14,132 nucleotides of DNA from JACJYE01 sp964432875 (GTDB taxonomy: Bacteria; Bacteroidota; Bacteroidia; Chitinophagales; Saprospiraceae). The notes under the pieces were generated by a model. It ran no database searches, was not told where the DNA came from, and saw nothing but the letters and a program-made list of their open reading frames with translations. This document shows positions 1-6,955 of this stretch, in pieces (within the stretch, counting starts at the first letter, position 1; each line of letters opens with the position of its first letter). The DNA lies in contig CAYSPJ010000130.1 of assembly GCA_964432875.1 (NCBI GenBank), forward strand, positions 1 to 14,132, read 5' to 3'. The translations under genes were made by a program, and so were the position numbers.

Positions 1-62
1 CCCGAGCCAGGTGTAAATGACCGCTATTAGCAGGAGAGGGCGGAGTTGCCTGGCCCGTTGAA

Positions 63-205
63 CTTTTTACACCACTCCTTGCATGCTTGCAGATCAGGGC
101 CCCGGCACAGACGCCCCTCTTCTCGGGAAGGACCTGTTTCACCAAGCGCAGGGCAGGTATCTGCTGTTAAATACCATGCGTGAAAATGTGTCCTAAAAGT
201 AGCCG
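63..205 (-). repeat. 143-bp dispersed repeat, copy L
   Basis: Read on the minus strand from 205 to 63, this segment aligns without gaps to 13936-14078 on the plus strand, with about 17 mismatches counted by eye (about 88% identity). It starts with CGGCTACT and ends with TGTAAAAAG. It contains well-conserved blocks such as GGACACATTTTCACG, GGGGCGTCTGTGCCGGGG and CTGATCTGCAAGCATGCAAG, and a short hairpin ACCTG...CAGGT. No terminal inverted repeats are seen. It lies downstream of the rpmA terminator in the same sense. Changes between copies are not concentrated at third codon positions and the other copy has an in-frame stop, so it is probably not coding. Its identity is unknown: a dispersed intergenic repeat, a MITE relic or a structured RNA are all possible. 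Confidence 0.85.
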
Positions 206-222
206 GGATATAGAAGGAGGGG

Positions 223-259
223 TAAAAAAACAAAACCCCCTGGCTGTTGCCAGGGGGTT
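223..259 (-). terminator. Intrinsic terminator of rplU-rpmA
   Basis: On the minus strand AACCCCCTGGC and GCCAGGGGGTT (plus-strand 249-259 and 234-244) form a perfect 11-bp stem around a 4-base loop. A T-rich tract, TTGTTTTTTTA on the minus strand, follows. It sits 28 bp beyond the rpmA stop codon, which is a classic rho-independent terminator position. Confidence 0.93.
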
Positions 260-286
260 GCGAAAATAAAGCTATGAAAACTAAAA

Positions 287-1000
287 CTATTCTTTCTCGT
301 CCTCTTCGCTGACTTCGCGGCCGCCTTTGAGGCGATCCTGGAGTTCTTCCAGTTCTTGCCACTGGCCGTCGGCGGCCAGGCGGGCCTGCTGCGACCAGGT
401 AGCCGGGTCGTGCATGCGGTAGCGCGGGCCAGCCTCGTCGAGGATAGCTTGGATTTTTTCAGCCGGGGCATCAGCCAAGTCTGCCCAGGTATGGATGCCT
501 GCTTCGTTCAGCAGGCCTTCGATTTTCGGGCCTACACCTTCTACCAGCTTGAGGTCGTCTTGAGCCACTTTCTTGCCGGAAGGCAAGCTGATCTTGTCCG
601 ATTTAGCTGCTTTGGGCGTAGCTTCTGCCTCCTGCGGCGCTGCAGCTTTTACGGCTACCTCTACCGCCGGGGCGCTGGCCTCGGGCTTTGCCGCTTTAGG
701 CTGTGGCTTTGCCGGTTTGGTGGGCGCGATGGTTTCGGCTACTTCTTCCAAAGGAAGGATGTTGACGAACGTGCGGTTGTTGTGGCGGCGGCGGAAGAAA
801 ACCCGGCCGTCGACCGTAGCATGCAGCGTGAAATCTTTGCCCATGTAAACGTTCTCACCAGGGTGGAACTTGGTGCCGCGCTGACGTACGAGGATGTTGC
901 CGGCTTTAGCCACTTGGCCGCCGAAGAGCTTTACACCTAGCCGTTTCGATTTACTGTCCCGGCCGTTATCGGTACTACCTACACCTTTCTTATGTGCCAT
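287..1000 (-). CDS. rpmA: 50S ribosomal protein L27 with C-terminal helix-hairpin-helix extension
   Basis: L27 of the large ribosomal subunit; its N-terminus reaches the peptidyl transferase centre. Residues 1-88 are canonical L27: MAHKKGVGST start, the NGRDSKSKRLGVK block, and GNILVRQRGTKFHPG. The usual protein is about 85-95 residues, while this one has 237. Residues 89-145 form an Ala/Pro/Lys/Glu-rich, probably disordered linker. Residues 147-215 form a compact module with DDLKLVEGVGPKIEGLLNEA, a helix-hairpin-helix of the type found in nucleic-acid-binding proteins. The tail ends in an acidic stretch (EVSEEDEKE). It follows rplU by 41 bp on the same strand and ends at a strong terminator, so it is the last gene of the operon. 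From memory, a similar module is usually fused to L21 in Bacteroidota; here L21 is short and L27 carries it. The L27 identity is certain; the role of the tail is unknown. Confidence 0.96.
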   Translation of the reverse strand: MAHKKGVGSTDNGRDSKSKRLGVKLFGGQVAKAGNILVRQRGTKFHPGENVYMGKDFTLHATVDGRVFFRRRHNNRTFVNILPLEEVAETIAPTKPAKPQPKAAKPEASAPAVEVAVKAAAPQEAEATPKAAKSDKISLPSGKKVAQDDLKLVEGVGPKIEGLLNEAGIHTWADLADAPAEKIQAILDEAGPRYRMHDPATWSQQARLAADGQWQELEELQDRLKGGREVSEEDEKE

Positions 1001-1041
1001 TGCTCAGAGATTTTTGAGTGGTTGATAAAAAACGCCGGGAA

Positions 1042-1353
1042 TTAAACGGCAATACTGTCAATTTTGATTTTGGTGAAGTGCTGCCGGTGGCCGTTTTTCT
1101 TGCGGTAGCCCTTGCGGCGCTTCTTCTTGAATACGATTACTTTGTCGCCTTTGGCGTGGCCAACGAGCACGGTGGCGTTGACCTTGGCGTTCAGCACCGG
1201 CGTGCCTAGGGAAACTTTGCCGCCATTATCTACCAGGAGTACCTGGTCGAAGCTGAGGCTGTCCCCATCATTGGCTTCTAGCTGGTGGACGAAGAGCTCT
1301 TGCCCTTCCTCGACTTTGAACTGCTGACCAGCTATGGTTACGATTGCGAACAT
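1042..1353 (-). CDS. rplU: 50S ribosomal protein L21
   Basis: L21 binds 23S rRNA in the large subunit. The 103-residue product has the family layout: MFAIVTIAGQQFKVEEGQ at the start, the LLVDNGGKVSLGTP middle, and the basic KKKRRKGYRKKNGHRQ block with the L21 signature near the C-terminus. The length is that of a minimal bacterial L21, with no C-terminal extension. It is the first gene of a two-gene minus-strand operon with rpmA, the nearly universal rplU-rpmA order. A Bacteroidota-type promoter lies about 46 bp upstream of the start codon. Confidence 0.98.
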   Translation of the reverse strand: MFAIVTIAGQQFKVEEGQELFVHQLEANDGDSLSFDQVLLVDNGGKVSLGTPVLNAKVNATVLVGHAKGDKVIVFKKKRRKGYRKKNGHRQHFTKIKIDSIAV

Positions 1354-1398
1354 TGGTTAGCGTTTGATTAATGATTAATGTGATTAAAATTCAAGCCG

Positions 1399-1430
1399 CA
1401 AAGATAGGGCTATCTGTGGTAAAAAACAAA
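1399..1430 (-). promoter_or_regulatory. Promoter of rplU-rpmA (Bacteroidota -33/-7 type)
   Basis: On the minus strand TATCTTTG (plus 1399-1406) matches the TAnnTTTG -7 box exactly, and TTTG (plus 1427-1430) lies 20 bp upstream as a -33 element. The start codon of rplU is about 46 bp downstream. The match to the consensus is seen directly; use in the cell is inferred. Confidence 0.7.
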
Positions 1431-1466
1431 ACCTTTTCTGCAAAGATTATTTTTATGCCCCGAAGC

Positions 1467-1496
1467 TTGCAGGATTGCTGCCGCCAACATACTTTG
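1467..1496 (+). promoter_or_regulatory. Weak promoter candidate for the GH20-like gene
   Basis: TTG at 1467-1469 and TACTTTG at 1490-1496 are 20 bp apart and resemble a Bacteroidota promoter, but the -7 box is one base short of TAnnTTTG. It would give a leader of about 90 bases before the ATG at 1593. The 1354-1592 stretch otherwise holds only the divergent rplU promoter. Confidence 0.3.
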
Positions 1497-1592
1497 CAGC
1501 AGCATCGCGGGGGCATATCCTCATACTTGTTGCCCGGTTTAAACCACAGTATGGCTGGTGTTTCCGGATGTTCGCATAAAAATAATCGGCTG

Positions 1593-2684
1593 ATGAAAAA
1601 GATGCTCTGCACCCTTTTTGCTGCCCTGGGGCTCCTGGGGTTGGCTGCGGCTCAAGCGACAGCGCCTCAGGAGATACCTCCCATCCGTGCGCTGTGTATC
1701 GCTGCCCCATTGCCGGAAGGGGTAGATGCTTTCATCGACTTCATCCACAAGGAACTGGCGCCGCGTAAGCTGAATACCCTGGTGCTGCGCGTAGATTATA
1801 ACTACCGCTATACCTCCTACCCGGAATTGCAAGGGGAAAATGCCCTGTCTCGCGAGCATGCCGGGAAACTGGCTGCCGCCTGCAAAGCCCATGGCATCAA
1901 CCTCATCCCTCAGCTCAACCTGCTGGGGCACCAATCCTGGCAAAGCAAGCCCGGCAAGCTGCTGGAGGTGTATCCCGAATTTGATGAGACGCCCCACATC
2001 CAACTGCCTGAGCAATACCAATGGCCGAATGAAGATGGCTTGTACTGCAAGAGCTACTGCCCCCTGCATCCCGGCCTGCATCAGGTCGTATTTGCCCTTG
2101 TTGATGAATTGATGGATGCATTCGAGGCCACCTCCTTTCACGCGGGCATGGATGAGGTTTTCTACATCGGCGACGAGCGCTGCCCCCGCTGCCAGGGGCG
2201 CGATAAGGCCGAGCTTTTCGCAGGCGAGGTACGGGCTATCTATCGCCACTTGCTCCGCCGTGGGCACCGCCTCTGGATTTGGGGCGACCGCCTCCTGGAT
2301 GGTAAAACAACCGGTATAGGGATGTGGGAGGCTAGCATGAATGATACCCACCGCGCCATTGATTTGATCCCGAAAGAAGTGGTTATCTGCGACTGGCATT
2401 ACAACCGGGCCGAGCTCACCCCCGCATATTTTGCATTGAAAGGGTTTCAAACCATGGCTTGCCCCTGGAATAAGCCGGAGGTTGCGCTAGCGCAGTTGGC
2501 GCTCCATCAGCATGTTCAAAAGAATGCCAATCCTGCCCAGGCCTACCGCCATCGCGGCTTGATGCAAACCATCTGGTCGCCTGCCGAAGCTTTCCTCGAT
2601 GCTTTTTATGGGCGCAAGCCTTTTGCTGGCCGCTACCAAGGGCAGGTGGAGTGCTTCCTGGCTTTGTTTGGAGCAGAATGGTAG
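1593..2684 (+). CDS. GH20-like family glycoside hydrolase (beta-hexosaminidase-like), secreted
   Basis: A 363-residue predicted exported protein with a GH20-type (beta/alpha)8 fold. The start at 1593 is chosen because it gives a clean signal peptide (MKKMLCTLFAALGLLGLAAA, cleavage near AQA); the frame is open further upstream but that part is not protein-like. Residues 183-189 are HAGMDEV, matching the HxGxDE signature of GH20, so D187 and E188 are the likely catalytic pair for substrate-assisted hydrolysis of N-acetylhexosaminides. A CPRC motif follows at 197-200. WIWGDR (228-233) and WEASM (245-249) match later barrel strands. It lacks the N-terminal GH20b domain and is shorter than typical hexosaminidases (500 or more residues), so the substrate may differ. 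It is convergent with the GHL10-like and GH92 genes, consistent with glycan degradation. The family assignment is fairly sure; activity is inferred. Confidence 0.8.
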   Translation: MKKMLCTLFAALGLLGLAAAQATAPQEIPPIRALCIAAPLPEGVDAFIDFIHKELAPRKLNTLVLRVDYNYRYTSYPELQGENALSREHAGKLAAACKAHGINLIPQLNLLGHQSWQSKPGKLLEVYPEFDETPHIQLPEQYQWPNEDGLYCKSYCPLHPGLHQVVFALVDELMDAFEATSFHAGMDEVFYIGDERCPRCQGRDKAELFAGEVRAIYRHLLRRGHRLWIWGDRLLDGKTTGIGMWEASMNDTHRAIDLIPKEVVICDWHYNRAELTPAYFALKGFQTMACPWNKPEVALAQLALHQHVQKNANPAQAYRHRGLMQTIWSPAEAFLDAFYGRKPFAGRYQGQVECFLALFGAEW

Positions 2685-2721
2685 CCCGGCCGCGCAAGAG
2701 CCCTATAGCCGCCAGCATCTT

Positions 2722-2763
2722 GCCTGAGGCGGTGCCGCTTGGGGCCCCGCGCGCCGATCAGGC
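2722..2763. other. GC-rich inverted repeats between convergent genes
   Basis: GCCTGA (2722-2727) pairs with TCAGGC (2758-2763), enclosing GCGG/CCGC (2729-2738) and the palindrome GGGGCCCC (2741-2748). The 86-bp gap between two convergent stops is where a bidirectional terminator would be expected, but there is no U-tract, so this is only a weak candidate. Confidence 0.25.
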
Positions 2764-2770
2764 TTTGGCA

Positions 2771-3916
2771 TTAGCTCCTGCTTGCCAATACTTCCGGCAA
2801 AATAGCCCAATGCCCCTCCTGCAAAAGCTCATAATCGAACAAAGAAATGCCGCTGGCACCGGAGCGCAAGGACGTCTCAATGGCCCGGCGCAAGTCTTCC
2901 GGGGAAAGATCAGGGATGAATAAGCCGCTGAAAACCGGTTTGTCATTGGTCAACAAACGGCGCCCCTCGGCCACTTGCGCGCCAATCCAGTCGATATCCT
3001 GCCGGTAGAAACCATTGTAGAGCATGGGCAGAAAAGCATCTAGCTCCCAGCGGTGCCACTGCTGGCGCACGCTCTCCCAATTGGGGAAGACGGCAGCGGT
3101 GACCGTTTTGCCAGCCCGGCGGGCAGCAGGTGCCAGGCGCTCGTTGACCAGAGCAGTGATGGCATCGTAGCGGAATTGACGCCAAGCTTCGTTGGCCGTG
3201 GGGTCTTCCAGGTCGGTCAGCGGGTCGATGCCAGACTGGGCTTTGAACTGATCGCGGCAGTGGGGCGAGTAGCTATAGTCGTATTCCGGATATTCGCGGT
3301 CTTGTACAATCCCGTATTTGGGCTGCAGCGCTTCCGCCAGGATGACGTCGGGCGTGCGGATGTAATCGAGGTGGATGCCGTCCAAGCCTTCGATTTTGCC
3401 CAGGGCTTCTACGCGGTCCTGCACGAAGTCCTGCACCTCCGGATGGCAAGGGCAGAGGAATTTGTAATAATCGACATAAGCGGGCTTTTCATGGGCTGGC
3501 TCCCCCTTGCCGTTTACCGCATACCAATCGGGATGCTGCTCAATGACCTCCGGGATGTTACAGGGCATTGACCACATCCAGGCGTGGATTTGCAGGCCGG
3601 CCCGGTGGGCCAGCGGCACCAGCCGCTCCAGCAGCGGCTCTTTGACGGGCAGGAGGGGGATATTGGCTTCAAAAAGCGCTTGCTTGCCATCGAAGATTTG
3701 CGGCAGCACCGCCTCGATGCCCGCAGCGCGGATACGCGTGAAGATCGCTGCCCACTCCTCGTCGCTCAGCCCCGTTTGCGGGCGCATCCAAAGCCAGTTG
3801 CTGGGCAGCCCTTTCACGAGCCGGGGGGCGCCCCATCCACAGCCTTGCAGTGCAGGCAGGGCCATCCAGGCCAGAGTGCCCTGGGCTAGTGTTTTTAGGA
3901 ATTGTCTTTTGTTCAT
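2771..3916 (-). CDS. GHL10-type glycoside hydrolase-like lipoprotein
   Basis: A 381-residue predicted lipoprotein. The start at 3916 is chosen because MNKRQFLKTLAQ opens a Tat-like or lipoprotein signal ending in the lipobox LQGC, with Cys26 as the lipidation site; the frame is open upstream but overlaps the GH92 coding end. The mature part matches the glycosyl hydrolase-like 10 (GHL10/DUF187) barrel: WLWMRP near the start, GIEAVLPQIFDG, GLQIHAWMWSM, HPDWYAVNGKGE, and the family hallmark GLDGIHLDYIRTPD. PMLYNGFY and GISLFDYELL come late in the barrel. Such proteins are often annotated as family 10 glycosylhydrolases; the substrate is not established for most. It lies 67 bp downstream of the GH92 gene on the same strand and is probably co-transcribed with it. 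Its 3' end faces the GH20-like gene across 86 bp. Confidence 0.85.
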   Translation of the reverse strand: MNKRQFLKTLAQGTLAWMALPALQGCGWGAPRLVKGLPSNWLWMRPQTGLSDEEWAAIFTRIRAAGIEAVLPQIFDGKQALFEANIPLLPVKEPLLERLVPLAHRAGLQIHAWMWSMPCNIPEVIEQHPDWYAVNGKGEPAHEKPAYVDYYKFLCPCHPEVQDFVQDRVEALGKIEGLDGIHLDYIRTPDVILAEALQPKYGIVQDREYPEYDYSYSPHCRDQFKAQSGIDPLTDLEDPTANEAWRQFRYDAITALVNERLAPAARRAGKTVTAAVFPNWESVRQQWHRWELDAFLPMLYNGFYRQDIDWIGAQVAEGRRLLTNDKPVFSGLFIPDLSPEDLRRAIETSLRSGASGISLFDYELLQEGHWAILPEVLASRS

Positions 3917-3983
3917 ATCGCCTCGTATTAGGTGTCGATTCGCCCTGCTTCTCCGCCTCGCGTTTTGCGGGGCCAAAAGCTCA

Positions 3984-6233
3984 TCACCGCAGCCACACCC
4001 GCAGCTTCCCTCCCTTGACCAGCTCGTGGTGGTTGATGAAAAAAGCCTGGTGGGGTTTGCCGTTCCACTCCATTTTCTCGATGAGGAGGCGTTCGTCGCC
4101 TTTGGCGTTGACCGTTTCAATCATCAATGTTTTTCCGGGGTAGTATTTTGGATTAAGGTGGATGGTCACCTCGTCAAAGACCGGGCTAGTCAGGGCGAAG
4201 TCCATGTTGCCGGGGCAATCGGGATAGAGGCCCATCATGCTGAAGAGCAGCCAGGCGGAGAGGGTGCCGGTATCGTCGTTGCCGGGCAGGCCGGCCGGGG
4301 CGTTGAAGTAGTGTTGGCGGATGAGGCGGCGCACCGTCTGCTGGGTGTGGGATTCTTTACCGGGTACGTAATTGAAGAGGAAGGGGTAGGTGATATCCGG
4401 CTCGTTGGCCATGTCGTAGTTGTCGGTATCGAAGCAAGCTTTCAGCGCCTCGAAGAAAGCCTCCTCGCCGCCAATCAGGCCGATGAGGCCCTTGATGTCA
4501 TGCGGGACATAGAAACGGTACTGCCAGGCATTGCCTTCCACGAAGCCGATGACGGGCTCGAAATTCTTACCCGCCTCGGGGTCGAAGGGGTCGAGCCAAC
4601 TGCCGTCGCTCATGCGGGGGCGCAGCATGTTGGTTTGTAAGTCGAAGTAATTGCGATAGGAGTTGGAGCGGCGTAGAAAGCGCACATAATCCTTGTTTTT
4701 ACCCAGGCCTTGTGCTAGTTGCGCCAGGTTCCAGTCGGCGATATTGTACTCCAGGGTAGTAGAGACCGTGCCCCAGACCCCGATCAAGCTATCTTCCGGG
4801 ATGTAGCCCAGCGAATCGTATTGTTTCAGCCCGGGCCGCAAGCGGTTGCCTTCCAGTTGAGTAGCCGCTTTGCGGGCGGCTGCGTAGGCCGTTTCCACAT
4901 CAAAATCGCGCAGGCCGCGCAGCCAGGTATCGGCGATGACCGGGGTGGCCGGATCGCCCACCATCACGCCCGTCTCCATGCCGAGTAATTCCCACTTGGG
5001 CAGCCAGCCGCTCTCGCGGTACATCTCCACCATGCTGTGCACCATCTCCAGTTGCAGTTCGGGATAAGCCAGGCTGAGAAAGGGGTGCACATTGCGGTAA
5101 GTATCCCAGAGGGAAAAGACGGTATAGCGATTCTTGCCGCCGGTGTTTTTGATGTCGGCACCCTCCATGATGCGGTAATCGCCGTTCACATCCTGGAAGA
5201 TATTGGGGTGGAGGTGGAGGTGGTAGAGGGCAGAGTAAAAAATCGTCTTGTCCTCTGCAGTGCCGCCGGTGACTTCGATGCGGCCCAGGCGTTCGTTCCA
5301 GGCCTGGCGGGCTTTTTGCCGCACTCCGGCGAAGTCGAAGCCCGGCTGCTCGGCCTCCAGGTTTTGGCGGGCGTGGGCGATGCTGGTATAGGAGAGGCCC
5401 ACTTGTACCTCGATGACGCCGCCCTGGGGCAGGTCGTAAGAGAAGTATGCCCCCACCTCATCGCCGGCCACTTCCTGGCGGAAGGCCGGGTAGGGCTTGT
5501 AGGCATCGTTGTATTTGATCCAGTCCGCTTCAACCCCTTGATACTGGGGCATCTTCTTCCAGGCGCCGTAGCGGGCAGCCGGCTGGCTGAGGCGAGCTAC
5601 AAAATAAGCCGGGCGCACTGCTTCGGGCCGGCCGTAGCAGAAATCGCCGGTCAGCTTGAAGCCTTCCACTTCGCTTTCCGACACCACCCGCACCACGGCA
5701 CCGGTCTCGTTGGTGAGCCCCAGCCCGAGGTTGAGCAGCACATTGGCCTGCCCGGCGGGGAAGGTATAGCGGCTGATGCCACTGCGCAGGGTAGCGGAAA
5801 GCTCTACCCCGATGCCGTACTTATCCAGGGTATGGGCGTAGTAGCCCGCTTCGGCCCGTTCGTTTTGGTAAGTGCTGCCATGCTGCTCGGGGTCCAGCTC
5901 CAGCGTGCCCGTGGTAGGCATCAGCAGGATGCTGCCCAGGTCGGGGCAGCCCACTCCGCTGAGGTTGATGTGGCTATAGCCCGTCAGGAAGGTGTTTTCG
6001 TGCACGTAAGGCCGGGAGTGCCACTCGCTGTCTTTTTCAAACATATTGCCCGCGCCTTTTTTGAAGGCCACGTTGAAGGGGCAGACCGAAGCCATGCCGT
6101 TGGGCAGCACTGGCCCAGGGTGGGTGGCGCCGTAGTTGGAGGTGCCGATGAAGGGGTTGACGTAGCTGGCGGCATCCTGCGCGCGCAGGGGCAGCAGGGC
6201 GGCGAGCAAGCAGATGGAAAGCAGTAGCCTCAT
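3984..6233 (-). CDS. GH92 family alpha-mannosidase, exported
   Basis: A 749-residue exported alpha-mannosidase; GH92 enzymes are calcium-dependent inverting exo-mannosidases acting on N-glycans and yeast mannans. A signal peptide (MRLLLSICLLAALLPLRAQD) leads into YVNPFIGT and NYGATHPGPVLPNGM, the standard GH92 N-terminus. The C-terminal catalytic region shows FSLWDTYR, WELLGMETGVMVGDPA, GNAWQYRFYVPHD after Glu566 (the position of the family's general acid), NEPDITYPFLFNY, and GLPGNDDTGTLSAW with Asp653/Asp654 in the base and metal region. Length is normal for the family and nothing is missing. It is probably the first gene of an operon with the GHL10-like gene. Its first 892 bp and upstream region are duplicated at 7601-8630. 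Linkage specificity cannot be told from the sequence. Confidence 0.97.
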   Translation of the reverse strand: MRLLLSICLLAALLPLRAQDAASYVNPFIGTSNYGATHPGPVLPNGMASVCPFNVAFKKGAGNMFEKDSEWHSRPYVHENTFLTGYSHINLSGVGCPDLGSILLMPTTGTLELDPEQHGSTYQNERAEAGYYAHTLDKYGIGVELSATLRSGISRYTFPAGQANVLLNLGLGLTNETGAVVRVVSESEVEGFKLTGDFCYGRPEAVRPAYFVARLSQPAARYGAWKKMPQYQGVEADWIKYNDAYKPYPAFRQEVAGDEVGAYFSYDLPQGGVIEVQVGLSYTSIAHARQNLEAEQPGFDFAGVRQKARQAWNERLGRIEVTGGTAEDKTIFYSALYHLHLHPNIFQDVNGDYRIMEGADIKNTGGKNRYTVFSLWDTYRNVHPFLSLAYPELQLEMVHSMVEMYRESGWLPKWELLGMETGVMVGDPATPVIADTWLRGLRDFDVETAYAAARKAATQLEGNRLRPGLKQYDSLGYIPEDSLIGVWGTVSTTLEYNIADWNLAQLAQGLGKNKDYVRFLRRSNSYRNYFDLQTNMLRPRMSDGSWLDPFDPEAGKNFEPVIGFVEGNAWQYRFYVPHDIKGLIGLIGGEEAFFEALKACFDTDNYDMANEPDITYPFLFNYVPGKESHTQQTVRRLIRQHYFNAPAGLPGNDDTGTLSAWLLFSMMGLYPDCPGNMDFALTSPVFDEVTIHLNPKYYPGKTLMIETVNAKGDERLLIEKMEWNGKPHQAFFINHHELVKGGKLRVWLR

Positions 6234-6371
6234 GGTGTGGTGTTTGGTGGTGGTTTATCGCGGCTGAATATAGGGTGTTTTAGGGAATTGGGCACAAGCG
6301 CATCCAAAATACTTCCCCAGATTGTGTATCTTTGCCTCAAACTGAGCGCCGATGATCAAGCTGCCGTATGG
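5342..6371. repeat. 1030-bp direct repeat, copy 1
   Basis: The same sequence recurs at 7601-8630 in the same orientation, at a constant offset of 2259 bp with no indels. It spans the first 892 bp of the GH92 gene (5342-6233), the 118-bp divergent intergenic region, and the first 20 bp of the ATPase reading frame (6352-6371). The only differences I find are 6299 C/T, 6338 C/T and 6343 T/C, all in the intergenic part. Similarity stops sharply at both ends. Confidence 0.95.
6327..6334 (+). promoter_or_regulatory. -7 box TATCTTTG, duplicated copy
   Basis: An exact TAnnTTTG match 18 bp before the duplicated ATPase start codon at 6352, identical to the one at 8586-8593. No good -33 element is seen 19-21 bp upstream. 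In this copy it would read into the small antitoxin-like gene instead of the ATPase gene. Confidence 0.4.
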
Positions 6372-6450
6372 TGTTGAATGCTCAATCAACCTTTATGGTA
6401 ACTTATTATTAGCAGAATTCGTTATTTTTGCAATAAGCCTACTAAAATAA
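6352..6450 (+). pseudogene. Orphan start of the ATPase gene, 32 codons
   Basis: ATG plus the next 17 bp match the first codons of the ATPase gene at 8611 (MIKLPYG), then the repeat ends at 6371 and the frame continues through 25 unrelated AT-rich codons to TAA at 6448-6450. It is the by-product of the duplication boundary and ends 5 bp before the antitoxin-like gene. Translation into anything useful is unlikely. Confidence 0.6.
6423..6430 (+). promoter_or_regulatory. -7 box candidate for the antitoxin-like gene
   Basis: TATTTTTG matches TAnnTTTG exactly and lies 25 bp before the ATG at 6456, in a notably AT-rich stretch (about 6372-6455) just past the repeat boundary. No convincing -33 element is visible. 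Confidence 0.4.
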
Positions 6451-6455
6451 CAGAT

Positions 6456-6692
6456 ATGACTGTAGCAGAAGCATTCGGCGATTTGGCGGAAGTGCTGGCA
6501 AGCATGGACCCCGCCAGGATTGTGGCTCTCCATCCATCAGAGGGCATGGCAGAGCGCGTCGAGGAATTGGTTTACAAAAAAAAGGATGGCGAAATAACGC
6601 CAGAAGAAGCCATTGAGTTAGAGCGCTACTTGGCCCTCGATTTACTGATCAACCTGGCTAAGGCTCGGGCTAAACGGATGCTGGCAGCATGA
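6456..6692 (+). CDS. Small antitoxin-like protein paired with an HNH endonuclease remnant
   Basis: A 78-residue acidic, mostly helical protein. After an N-terminal helix (FGDLAEVLASMDPARIV), residues 29-71 contain ERVEELVYKKKDGEITPEE and the ending LINLAKARA. From memory this pattern occurs in short proteins encoded just upstream of PIN or HNH nuclease genes in Cyanobacteria and Bacteroidota and treated as putative antitoxins. Its stop overlaps the next start as ATGA (6689-6692), typical of translationally coupled toxin-antitoxin pairs. The next frame is only the C-terminal end of an HNH endonuclease, so the partner is dead. It lies in DNA of lower GC than its neighbours, between the two copies of the 1030-bp repeat. 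A real gene is likely; the antitoxin role is inferred from context. Confidence 0.7.
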   Translation: MTVAEAFGDLAEVLASMDPARIVALHPSEGMAERVEELVYKKKDGEITPEEAIELERYLALDLLINLAKARAKRMLAA

Positions 6693-6838
6693 AATGGTCA
6701 GAACATTTTTCTTCGAGGGAAGGGGAAATAATTCCAACTACAAGAATTGGCCAAGCTACTTGTAAATTACTCCAATTCAATGACCCGGAGCGATTGATCC
6801 ACCGGCAAATTTTAATGGAGATTGGGCTTTGGCCATAG
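6689..6838 (+). pseudogene. C-terminal remnant of an HNH endonuclease
   Basis: A 49-codon frame starting at the ATGA overlap with the preceding gene. It reads KWSEHF, then TRIGQATCKLLQFNDPER, then RQILMEIGLWP before TAG. This is the layout of the C-terminal tail of a common HNH endonuclease family (W-x-x-HF, then TxxGxAT, LxLN, and a final hydrophobic GLxP). The catalytic part, with the CxxC pairs and the HNH core of about 100 residues, is absent. The deletion lies between the antitoxin stop and the KWSEHF block. The stub is unlikely to have activity. The assignment rests on family pattern memory and is moderately sure. Confidence 0.6.
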
Positions 6839-6955
6839 ATTTTTGCCGATTGATGACGATGCTGCTGCCCGTTTACGATGGTATTGGAAGCTGCCGTATT
6901 GGAATGCACGGGTACAGCGGGTTTGTAGAATACAGCGCGTCTAAATGGTCCAAGT

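Noticed and set aside
27..362. 111-residue minus-strand open frame across the 143-bp repeat, the terminator and the rpmA end
   Set aside because: It reads through an intrinsic terminator, overlaps the end of rpmA in another frame, and copy R of the repeat has a stop in the matching frame.
1371..1592. 74-codon upstream extension of the GH20-like gene
   Set aside because: It covers the divergent rplU promoter and is not protein-like; the ATG at 1593 gives a clear signal peptide.
3917..4120. 68-codon upstream extension of the GHL10-like gene into the GH92 end
   Set aside because: The extension is low-complexity and overlaps GH92 coding; the start at 3916 gives a lipoprotein signal.
5037..6227. 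Long plus-strand open frame opposite the GH92 gene (and its duplicate at 7500-8486)
   Set aside because: Antisense shadow of a high-GC gene; no start context, and its sequence matches no family I recognise.
6816..6944. 42-codon frame after the HNH stub (LPIDDDAAARLRWYWKLPYW)
   Set aside because: Somewhat protein-like but has no start and no family that I recognise. 6839-6955 otherwise holds nothing I can support.
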